NCBI GenBank assembly: GCA_910584695.1
Contig: CAJUBR010000032.1
Coordinates: 1-30,887, forward strand
DNA length: 30,887 bases
Direction: 5' to 3'
From: an uncultured Lachnospiraceae bacterium
GTDB lineage: Bacteria > Bacillota > Clostridia > Lachnospirales > Lachnospiraceae
Numbering within the stretch: the first letter of the stretch is position 1; each line of letters starts with the position of its first letter. Shown in pieces: positions 24,403 to 30,887 of this stretch. A program made the translations under genes and the position numbers. The notes under the pieces are model-generated. The model was not told where the DNA came from. It did no database searches and saw only the letters and a program-made list of their open reading frames with translations.

Positions 24403-25056
24403 ATGATAAAGATTTTAATAGTAGAAGATGAGGAAGCAATTTCGGATTTAATCCGCATGAATCTGGTAAAAGCAGGTTATGGATGTCAATGTGCATTTGA
24501 TGGCATAACAGCGGCAGATATGATGCAGCAGGAGAGGTTTGATCTGGTGCTGTTAGATATCATGCTGCCGGGGATTAATGGCTATGAGCTGCTGGATTAC
24601 ACGAAGGCGTTAGAGATGCCGGTGATTTTTATTACCGCAATGGGAGAACTGGAGGATAAGGTTAAGGGATTAAAGTCAGGAGCGGATGATTATATCACAA
24701 AGCCCTTTGAAATTGTTGAGCTGTTAGCAAGGGTAGAAACAGTTCTTAGAAGATATCATAAAGCAGCAGATAAGATACAGGTTTTAGACGTATCAATTGA
24801 TATTCCTTCCCGTATTGTTATGAAGAATGGAGAACAGATCATGCTGACCATGAAAGAATTTGAATTATTGCTTTTATTTGTACGGAATAAAAATATTGCC
24901 CTTTATCGGGAAACGATTTATGAAAATGTATGGGAAAGCAATTATCTGGGTGACAGCAGAACGGTAGATCTGCATGTACAAAGACTCCGAAAAAAGTTAA
25001 ACTGGGAAAATGTGATTAAGGCGGTATACAAGGTAGGGTACCGTCTGGAGGTATAG
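24403..25056 (+). CDS. OmpR/PhoB-family response regulator
   Basis: 217 aa. The receiver domain (1-~118) has the acidic pair in VEDEEA (D9, E10), the phosphoacceptor D52 in LLDIMLPG, the Thr in FITAMG and the Lys in YITKPFE. A winged-helix DNA-binding domain (~125-217) carries LTMKEFELLLLFVRNKN, the ETIYENVWE segment and RTVDLHVQRLRKKL, ending YKVGYRLEV. The ATG follows AAAGAGAAG at ~9 bp. The sensor kinase starts 1 bp after its stop region. It is probably autoregulated through the GATACAA repeats at 24313-24330. Confidence 0.95.
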   Translation: MIKILIVEDEEAISDLIRMNLVKAGYGCQCAFDGITAADMMQQERFDLVLLDIMLPGINGYELLDYTKALEMPVIFITAMGELEDKVKGLKSGADDYITKPFEIVELLARVETVLRRYHKAADKIQVLDVSIDIPSRIVMKNGEQIMLTMKEFELLLLFVRNKNIALYRETIYENVWESNYLGDSRTVDLHVQRLRKKLNWENVIKAVYKVGYRLEV

Positions 25057-25057
25057 A

Positions 25058-26506
25058 ATGAAATTTTACTGGAAGGTATTTTTAAGTATCGTCATTCTGC
25101 TTGCGTTATCCTTTAGTATCTGTGGCACATGGATGATCCATGCTGCTTTCAAATCTTCATATGACAGAGAAATCCAGATGGGGAATATAGAAAATTCGAT
25201 GTATCAGATTGCCTTTAAAAATGCAGTGGAGGCAGTTCCGATCAATTATCTGGAAAAAAGGCGTTCCATTGTGAGAGAAATTGCAGATTCTCTGGAAAAA
25301 AGCATGGGAAAATCAGGAAGTTATTTTCAGGTATGGGATAGTGAAAAGAAAAATGTGTATTCCAAAAAGAGACGGGACATACAATCACTGTTGTTTGATA
25401 AGGTGAATCAGGACTATAGCGGTTATGAGGTGATCAAAGAGGAAGAAAGATATTGGCTCAGGGTAGTAAGTATGGTGAGTGTGGAATCCATTAAGGAATC
25501 CTATTATATAGAAAATATGATCGATATCAGTCATATTTATGAGAACCGGCATCAGATGACGAGGACCTATCAGATTATTATTGCTATATTGCTTGTAGCT
25601 ACAGGGACGGTTTCTTTGATGCTTTCTTATTATCTGACATTTCCGATTCATGAGCTTTCAAAGACGACACGCCGCTTCGCAGGTGGTGACTATCGGATTC
25701 GGGCAAAGAAAAGGGGAAATGATGAGGTGGGTATTCTTGCATCTGATTTTAATGATATGGCGGATAACCTGTCGGATAAGATAGAACAGTTGATGAATCA
25801 TGCGAAGGATCAGGAAGCATTTACGTCTGCATTTGCACATGAATTAAAGACACCGCTTACTGCAATTATCGGATATGCAGATATGATGCGCTCCATGGAG
25901 CTTACGACGGAGGAAAAAATCAAGGCAGCGGGCTATATTTATTCACAGGGAAAGCGGTTAGAGTCACTTTCCTTTAAACTGATGGAGCTGTTTGTGTTGA
26001 AAAAACAGGATTTTGAATTTCAGTCTTTTGATGCCCAGTTTTTAATCCAGAGTGTTTTTGATCTGTCCGAGGTTGGAATTTTAGAAAAAGATATGGTATT
26101 GAAGAGGGAAGTAGAGCCTGGCAGAATATACGGTGAGAAGGACATGCTGATTTCCCTGTTTGCAAATCTGGTGGATAATGCAAGGAAAGCGTCAGAAGCA
26201 GGGGATACAATTTATATTAAGGGAGTGAAAAAAGAAGAGGGATATCAGGTATCCATTATTGATCAGGGGAAAGGGATGCCGGAGGACGCAGTTCAAAAAA
26301 TTACCCAGGCATTTTATATGGTAGACAAATCCCGTTCCAGAAAAGAGGGAGGTGCCGGTCTTGGAATGACACTCTGTAATGAGATTGTCAAGCTTCACGG
26401 TGCAAAATGGAACATTGAAAGCAAAGAGGGGAAAGGGACAAAAGTGACCGTAATTCTGTCCTGTGAAGAGCAGAAATTACAAAAAGAAGGGAGAAAACCG
26501 GAATGA
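25058..26506 (+). CDS. HAMP sensor histidine kinase
   Basis: 482 aa. Two membrane segments (~5-28 and ~170-192) flank an extracytoplasmic sensor region of ~140 residues. HAMP lies at ~192-245 (FPIHELSKTTRRFAGGDY). The H-box is AHELKTPLTAIIGYADM with H261. The ATPase domain shows NLVDNARKAS (N-box), DQGKGMP (G1) and GAGLGMTLC (G2). Bacterial-type two-component kinase partnering the regulator just upstream. The sensor region has no recognisable fold. It overlaps the next gene by 4 bp (ATGA at 26503-26506), so the unknown protein is made with it. Confidence 0.95.
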   Translation: MKFYWKVFLSIVILLALSFSICGTWMIHAAFKSSYDREIQMGNIENSMYQIAFKNAVEAVPINYLEKRRSIVREIADSLEKSMGKSGSYFQVWDSEKKNVYSKKRRDIQSLLFDKVNQDYSGYEVIKEEERYWLRVVSMVSVESIKESYYIENMIDISHIYENRHQMTRTYQIIIAILLVATGTVSLMLSYYLTFPIHELSKTTRRFAGGDYRIRAKKRGNDEVGILASDFNDMADNLSDKIEQLMNHAKDQEAFTSAFAHELKTPLTAIIGYADMMRSMELTTEEKIKAAGYIYSQGKRLESLSFKLMELFVLKKQDFEFQSFDAQFLIQSVFDLSEVGILEKDMVLKREVEPGRIYGEKDMLISLFANLVDNARKASEAGDTIYIKGVKKEEGYQVSIIDQGKGMPEDAVQKITQAFYMVDKSRSRKEGGAGLGMTLCNEIVKLHGAKWNIESKEGKGTKVTVILSCEEQKLQKEGRKPE

Positions 26507-27375
26507 AACGTTTTTTTTACTGGGGGGGTACCATATTGCTTATCCTAATTTTTTTTGCAGCAGTTATTTATCTTCCGGAGATGGATGCAATGATTTTGGA
26601 AAGACAATATATGAAACAATATGTGCTTGTGAAACAGGATAAACAGGAACAGGGGATTCACTATGAACTGCCTTTGGCAGATAAACTTTTTTCACTTTAT
26701 TATGGACAGTATCCGACAGAAATCATGTCTATTCATAGCATAACAAATCTGGAGTCGCAGGATGAAGCATTATTAGAGGGATTACAAAAGCAGGTTTCAA
26801 TATTGGAAAAAGCGGAGCTCATTCCCGGGCTGGTGGATGCGGAACAGTTACGGAAAGGTTTCCATGAGGCACTGTATTACAATATCGGCACGGTAGAGAA
26901 TCCGAGTACGGTTGTATCCGTCTGGAAACTGGTATTTTATGATGAAGAGAATTTTCAGTATGAATTTATAATTGATGCCGGTACTTATAAAATATATTCG
27001 GCCGATCTTTATGGATACGGTGTATATGATTTTTTGTTAAACAAAGGGATTTATGCTGCCAATGTAGAAAAAACAGAACCAGACGTACTGAGGAAGCTTG
27101 AAAGTCAGATGGGAGAACAGTTAAGAATTTATTACGAAGCACAAAATGTGAGAAGCGGATATCTGAATCTTTATGGGAGTTTTGGCTTGGAAGAAATGCT
27201 GTTTTATGAGGACACCTATTTATCCTTTTATGACAAAGGGGATATAATTGAAATACCTTGTCAGGTATATTATATACAGGAATCTATGGAGGGTGTACAC
27301 ATTGGAATTACTGACATTTTAGAAAATGAAAATGCAATGCCGTATGATGGTAGTGAGGCATCCTATGGAAAATGA
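26503..27375 (+). CDS. Unknown membrane-anchored protein of the two-component operon
   Basis: 290 aa. An N-terminal hydrophobic segment (residues ~6-24) after MKRFFYW has no lipobox Cys and no clear signal cleavage site, so it is probably an uncleaved anchor with the rest outside. The body is rich in Tyr, Glu and Phe with alternating beta-like stretches (VVSVWKLVFYDEENFQYEFIIDAGTYK, split here only for description of the strand pair). It is acidic and has a single Cys in a late beta segment (EIPCQVYYIQ). ATGA overlap with the kinase gene at 26503. It lies directly upstream of the M15 carboxypeptidase. The position suggests a kinase accessory or envelope-stress sensor; no family is recognised. 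Confidence 0.7.
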   Translation: MKRFFYWGGTILLILIFFAAVIYLPEMDAMILERQYMKQYVLVKQDKQEQGIHYELPLADKLFSLYYGQYPTEIMSIHSITNLESQDEALLEGLQKQVSILEKAELIPGLVDAEQLRKGFHEALYYNIGTVENPSTVVSVWKLVFYDEENFQYEFIIDAGTYKIYSADLYGYGVYDFLLNKGIYAANVEKTEPDVLRKLESQMGEQLRIYYEAQNVRSGYLNLYGSFGLEEMLFYEDTYLSFYDKGDIIEIPCQVYYIQESMEGVHIGITDILENENAMPYDGSEASYGK

Positions 27376-27413
27376 TACAATCATGATGCTTTTTTATACA
27401 AAAAATGATACAA
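27374..27413 (+). promoter_or_regulatory. Helically phased GATACAA copies upstream of the M15 peptidase gene
   Basis: GATACAA at 27374-27380 and 27407-27413 are 33 bp (three 11-bp turns) apart, and a one-mismatch copy TATACAA at 27395-27401 is 21 bp from the first. The copies match the repeat upstream of the response-regulator gene. The first copy overlaps the stop of the preceding gene. A possible -10, TAAGAT, follows at 27422-27427. The M15 gene therefore probably has its own regulated promoter. Confidence 0.5.
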
Positions 27414-27457
27414 ACTACAGATAAGATAAGTGCATTGTAGTAAAGGAGATCGTGATT

Positions 27458-28294
27458 ATGAGAAAGAAAAAAGTGTCATTGAAAAGAAGAATGCAGTGCT
27501 GTATGGCTTGGTCTGTTTTAATTGCTGCATTTTTTGCGGCGGTCGGAACGGTATTTTTACTGGTCTGGGGTGCAAAAAATATATGCAGGGCATTATTTTT
27601 TGATGACAAGGAGGCTGTTATTGTAAAAAATGAGGAAAGTCCGGCAGATGGTGGAAAAGTGCAGGAAACAAATCAGGAACAAAAGACTTTACATCCGGAA
27701 AAAATGGCAGATGAAAGAGTTTTTCAAGATCCTATGCTGATACTGGTAAATAAAGAACATTCTCTGCCTGAAGGCTACCATACCGATTTGCATTTGCTAA
27801 ATAACGGACAATATGTGTCGGAGGATATTTATAATGATTTAAGGGATATGCTGTTTGCGGGAGAAAAAGAGAATCCGGGACTCTCTTTTTTGGTAGCAAG
27901 TGGATTTCGTACATCAGAAAAGCAACAGCAATTAATGGAGGAAGAGATTGAGAAAAATAAAAATGCGGGAATGAATGAACAGGAGGCTTACGAGGATGCT
28001 TTGGAAAGTGTTGCTCCTGCCGGATACAGTGAACATGAGACGGGACTTTGTGTCGATATTGTAGCGGAAAGTAATCAACGGTTAGAGGAATCCCAGCAGT
28101 ATACGGAGGAAAACGTATGGCTGGCGGCACATTGTGCAGAATACGGTTTTATCCGGCGTTATCCTGAGGGAAAGGAAGATATTACCGGATTCATGTTTGA
28201 ATCCTGGCATTTCCGTTATGTAGGAAAAGAAGCAGCAAAAGAAATCACACAGAAAGGAATTACATTAGAGGAATATGTAAAACAGTTAGAATAA
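27458..28294 (+). CDS. M15-family D-alanyl-D-alanine carboxypeptidase (VanY-like)
   Basis: 278 aa from the ATG at 27458, which has AAGGAG (27443-27448) 9 bp upstream; the GTG at 27452 is too close to it. Residues ~1-22 are basic, then a membrane segment at ~16-38 anchors the enzyme outside, followed by an acidic linker. The catalytic domain has GFRTSEKQQQL, SEHETGLCVDIV with the first zinc ligands (His and Asp) and FESWHFRYVG with the third. It should trim the terminal D-Ala from peptidoglycan stem pentapeptides. The gene is downstream of the two-component system and preceded by matching phased repeats, which points to envelope-stress control. No vanH/A/X genes accompany it, so this is not a resistance cluster. 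Confidence 0.9.
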   Translation: MRKKKVSLKRRMQCCMAWSVLIAAFFAAVGTVFLLVWGAKNICRALFFDDKEAVIVKNEESPADGGKVQETNQEQKTLHPEKMADERVFQDPMLILVNKEHSLPEGYHTDLHLLNNGQYVSEDIYNDLRDMLFAGEKENPGLSFLVASGFRTSEKQQQLMEEEIEKNKNAGMNEQEAYEDALESVAPAGYSEHETGLCVDIVAESNQRLEESQQYTEENVWLAAHCAEYGFIRRYPEGKEDITGFMFESWHFRYVGKEAAKEITQKGITLEEYVKQLE

Positions 28295-28312
28295 GATCAT
28301 AAAGGTCTTATT
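28290..28312. terminator. Short terminator shared by convergent genes, built from both stop codons
   Basis: AATAAGATC (28290-28298) pairs with GGTCTTATT (28304-28312) around a 5-nt ATAAA loop. The TAA of the M15 gene (28292-28294) and the complement of the ABC-F stop (28308-28310) both lie in the stem. The U-tracts are weak. Confidence 0.5.
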
Positions 28313-30209
28313 CCGATAATGTTTCCCATGTTTCGTAAAGCTGTTCCAGTTCCTCGGTTGCTTTCGCCTGTTTTTTGGAAAGTTCCGTTAGTCTGGCAGC
28401 ATTTGTGGCATTTTCCGGCAGGCTTATTTCTTTTTCTAAAGAGGAGATGAGCTGTTCTAATTCCTCTATGGAAAGTTCTGTTTTTTTAATATCATTCAGC
28501 CGTTTGCGTTCCTTTGCCTGTTCTTCTTTGGATTTTTTCCAGTCTTTTTTATTTCCACTTTCTTCTTTTGCTATAACGGTTTTTTCTTCCTGTCTGGCTG
28601 TGGAAACCAGTTTTTGTTCGATGTAGTAATCGTAATTGCCAATATAAGAAACCATACCGTTAGGACTTAAATCCAGTATCCGGGTAGCAGTCTGATTGAT
28701 AAAATAACGGTCGTGGGAAACATAGAGTATGGTGCCTGTATAATTTTTTAAAGCCTGTTCTAAAATTTCTTTGGAAGTAATGTCTAAATGGTTCGTAGGC
28801 TCGTCTAAAATCAGGAAGTTTGCATTGGAGAGCATCAGTTTGGCAAGACTGACCCGTCCCCGTTCCCCGCCGCTCAAATCTTTGATCTCTTTAAAAACGT
28901 CCTCTCCGGTAAACAGGAAAGCAGCCAATACATTACGGATTTTTGTATTTGTCATATTGGGATAAGTATCGTGGAGTTCATCAAAAATGGACTTATCAGG
29001 GTGCAGCACCTGATGTTCCTGATCGTAGTAACCGATATGTACCTGGGCACCGAATAGGATTTTACCCGAATCTTTTTCGATTAAACGGTTAATAATCTTT
29101 AAAATTGTGGTTTTTCCGGTTCCGTTATTTCCAATCAGGGCAACCCGTTCTCCCCGTTTGATGTCCATTTCAATGTCTTTGAAAAGGGTGTGTCCTCCGT
29201 AGGATTTTGTGAGTCCTTCAATGAAAAGAACATCATTTCCACTTTCCACATCAGGAGTAAGAGCAAGCCGTATCTCATCATGCACCGCCTGTGGTTTTTC
29301 CAAACGTTCTATTTTATTTAACATCTTTTCGCGGCTTTCGGCACGCCGGATTGATTTTTCGCGGTTAAATTGCTTTAGTTTTGTAATAACCTCCTCCTGA
29401 TGCTTGATTTCTGCCTGCTGGTTCATATAAGCACGGTATTTGGATAGACGGATCTCCTCTCTTTTGGCAGCATAGTAACTGTAATTGCCATGATAGATCG
29501 TACTTTTTGTATTTTCTATTTCTATGACTTTTGTGACAATCTTGTCCAGAAAATAACGGTCATGAGATACGATGATGACAGCACCGTCATAATTACTAAG
29601 GTATCCTTCGAGCCATGCGGTACTGTTAAGGTCTAAATGGTTCGTTGGTTCATCTAATAAAATGACATCCGGTCTTGAAAGCAGAAGACGCCCTAAAGAA
29701 ACACGGGTTTTTTCTCCGCCGGAAAGTTCGATGACAGGTCTGTTAAAATCGGATTCTGAAAAGCCCAGCCCTTTTAAGACACCGGTAATCTGGCTTTCAA
29801 AGGCATACCCTTCCTGCTGCTCAAATGTTTGGGTCATACGGGTGTATCGGTTGAAAGCCGATTCCAGAGCATCTCCTTCTAAATGTTTCATATCACGCTC
29901 AAGCTGGCGCATCTGTTCCTGAAGCAGAATCACATCCTGCTTTACGCTTAGCAGTTCCTCATAGATGGTTTTATCAAAATAGGAGTCCTGATGCTGGGCA
30001 AGGTATCCCAACCGGATATCTTTGCCGGTGACTACTTTCCCTTCATCTGCCTCCTCCTCCTGCATGATAATCTTTAGCAGCGTAGATTTGCCGGCACCGT
30101 TGATACCGACAATGGCAATTTTTTCTCTTGCTTCTATGTGAAAATTAATGTTGTTAAGAATCTCAGATGCACCATAGGCTTTTGAAAGATTCTGACATGC
30201 TAGTACCAT
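28308..30209 (-). CDS. ABC-F family ATPase, duplicated ABC domains
   Basis: 633 aa, soluble, no membrane segments. Two ABC cassettes in tandem: the first has Walker A GINGAGKSTLLK, signature LSGGEKTRVSLGR and Walker B VILLDEPTNHLDL; the second has GNNGTGKTTILK, LSGGERGRVSLAK and FLILDEPTNHLDI. The linker between (~240-310) is highly charged (HQEEVITKLKQFNREKS, RRAESREKML), as in ribosome-acting ABC-F proteins. The C-terminus (~545-633) is a Lys/Glu-rich coiled coil. Closest in layout to YdiF/Uup-like housekeeping ABC-F, which act on ribosomes or replication forks; antibiotic-resistance subtypes cannot be excluded by sight. RBS GGAG is 8-9 bp before the ATG at 30209. Confidence 0.93.
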   Translation of the reverse strand: MVLACQNLSKAYGASEILNNINFHIEAREKIAIVGINGAGKSTLLKIIMQEEEADEGKVVTGKDIRLGYLAQHQDSYFDKTIYEELLSVKQDVILLQEQMRQLERDMKHLEGDALESAFNRYTRMTQTFEQQEGYAFESQITGVLKGLGFSESDFNRPVIELSGGEKTRVSLGRLLLSRPDVILLDEPTNHLDLNSTAWLEGYLSNYDGAVIIVSHDRYFLDKIVTKVIEIENTKSTIYHGNYSYYAAKREEIRLSKYRAYMNQQAEIKHQEEVITKLKQFNREKSIRRAESREKMLNKIERLEKPQAVHDEIRLALTPDVESGNDVLFIEGLTKSYGGHTLFKDIEMDIKRGERVALIGNNGTGKTTILKIINRLIEKDSGKILFGAQVHIGYYDQEHQVLHPDKSIFDELHDTYPNMTNTKIRNVLAAFLFTGEDVFKEIKDLSGGERGRVSLAKLMLSNANFLILDEPTNHLDITSKEILEQALKNYTGTILYVSHDRYFINQTATRILDLSPNGMVSYIGNYDYYIEQKLVSTARQEEKTVIAKEESGNKKDWKKSKEEQAKERKRLNDIKKTELSIEELEQLISSLEKEISLPENATNAARLTELSKKQAKATEELEQLYETWETLSE

Positions 30210-30268
30210 AGTTTTTACTCCGTTTCTGTTTTGTGTATTGTTCTTTTTTCCATTTCCGGTAAAAAAGA

Positions 30269-30887
30269 TTATATTTCATAGATATAGTCTGTTGCAGATA
30301 AAGTTGTTCCGGTGTCATTTTTGATTGCCAAATCCGGTGGGGTTACCGATACCCGGGTACATTCGGGAATGGAATTTGTTATAAAAGCACCGCCGCCGAT
30401 TACGGAATCTTTGCCAATGACGGTTTCACCGCCTAAGATAGTGGCATTGGAATAAATAGTAACCCGGTCTTCAATGGTAGGATGGCGTTTGATTCCCGCC
30501 AGATGCTGACCGCCCCGGGTACTAAGTGCACCAAGGGTAACCCCCTGATAGAGCTTGACATAGTCACCGATGATGGTGGTTTCTCCGATTACAATACCGG
30601 TTCCGTGGTCCATAAAGAAATACCGCCCGATGGTGGCTCCGGAATTGATATCAATACCGGTTTTGCTATGGGCATGTTCTGTCATGATACGGGGGATAAA
30701 CGGAACATTCATCTTATATAGTTCATGGGCAATTCGGTAAACAAAAACCGCATAAAATCCCGGATAAGAAAAAATGATCTGTTCCCGGCTGTCGGCAGCG
30801 GGATCACCGTCATAGCCTGCCTGAATATCAAGAAGTAAAAGTTCTTGTATGGAAGGAAGCTCGTTAAAAAAGGTAAAACAGATATTT
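30269..30887 (-). CDS. cysE: Serine O-acetyltransferase, 5' end beyond the window
   Basis: The reading frame stays open from its stop at 30269 to the right edge (30887), so this is a partial gene; 205 codons are visible. It uses acetyl-CoA and serine to make O-acetylserine, the precursor of cysteine. The upstream part visible in the same frame reads ELPSIQELLLLDIQAGYDGD and later FVYRIAHELYKMNVP, the helical N-terminal domain typical of the long SAT/EpsC group. The left-handed beta-helix follows with the hexapeptide turns GATIGRYFFMDHGTGIVIGE and the catalytic His in GIKRHPTIED. It is transcribed toward the ABC-F gene, 59 bp away, probably as one unit. The ATG at 30712 is internal, not the start. 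Confidence 0.92.
   Translation of the reverse strand, partial: NICFTFFNELPSIQELLLLDIQAGYDGDPAADSREQIIFSYPGFYAVFVYRIAHELYKMNVPFIPRIMTEHAHSKTGIDINSGATIGRYFFMDHGTGIVIGETTIIGDYVKLYQGVTLGALSTRGGQHLAGIKRHPTIEDRVTIYSNATILGGETVIGKDSVIGGGAFITNSIPECTRVSVTPPDLAIKNDTGTTLSATDYIYEI

Noticed and set aside
27458..28294. Vancomycin-resistance cluster
   Set aside because: Only a regulator pair and a VanY-like peptidase are present; no vanH, ligase or vanX gene is nearby. A general cell-wall remodelling role fits better.
30482..30721. Plus-strand frame opposite the serine acetyltransferase
   Set aside because: Antisense to a hexapeptide-repeat enzyme, whose repeats give open mirrored frames; no RBS.
1..30887. 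CRISPR arrays, tRNA or rRNA genes, transposases or prophage genes
   Set aside because: Scanned by eye on both strands; no regularly spaced repeats, no cloverleaf with a conserved T-loop, and no transposase or phage protein was found.

Overview
The window looks like chromosome from a low-GC Clostridia member, most probably a Lachnospiraceae-type strict anaerobe. The evidence is AT-rich codon use, AGGAGG-type ribosome binding sites, an [FeFe] hydrogenase, a DUF4474 protein, a YtrA/GntR-controlled ABC locus and a stand-alone eukaryote-type NADP isocitrate dehydrogenase. No rRNA, tRNA, CRISPR array, transposase or prophage gene was seen.

Layout. 1-1497 is mostly decayed: an orphan C-terminal fragment, one small intact gene (56 aa, DUF3006-like) and a tocopherol-cyclase-family pseudogene broken by deletions, a frameshift and a stop. 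1510-4890 encodes a 1126-aa cytoplasmic regulator (ATPase-like remnant, TPR-like repeats, GAF, intact GGDEF) with its own promoter. 4991-9604 is a probable operon of leuS, a Lys-rich exported protein and prfC, closed by a terminator at 9612-9655. On the minus strand 9676-10573 holds two tightly packed unknown genes that share an 'MSPEMM' motif. Divergent from them, 10689-14559 is a c-di-GMP phosphodiesterase / glgB / PAP2 phosphatase operon ending in a very strong terminator (14575-14616). 14811-18250 is a YtrA-type ABC locus in which the regulator and the last permease are intact, while the ATPase and first permease carry four frameshifts at short homopolymer runs. 18357-20972 holds an [FeFe] hydrogenase with an H-cluster, a 50-aa membrane protein and an AEC transporter. 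icd follows (21096-22313), then a long imperfect inverted repeat. Minus-strand 22461-24244 is DUF4474 plus a metallophosphoesterase. 24403-28294 is an OmpR-type two-component system, a membrane-anchored unknown protein and an M15 (VanY-like) D,D-carboxypeptidase. The minus strand from 28308 to the right edge has an ABC-F ATPase and serine O-acetyltransferase, the latter cut by the window end.

How the genes work together. Two c-di-GMP enzymes with opposite predicted activities (intact GGDEF at about 4.5 kb, intact EAL at about 11.5 kb) lie about 6 kb apart. The phosphodiesterase is in one transcription unit with glycogen branching enzyme. The two-component system and the carboxypeptidase probably form a cell-envelope stress unit: the same heptamer, GATACAA, occurs as helically phased direct repeats upstream of both the response-regulator gene and the carboxypeptidase gene, which suggests an autoregulated regulon. 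The decaying ABC operon and the decayed left edge are where gene loss is visible. No wholly new defence or mobile system is evident. The best leads are the phased repeat regulon, the MSPEMM gene pair, the clustered frameshifts, and the P-loop-less GGDEF/TPR regulator.
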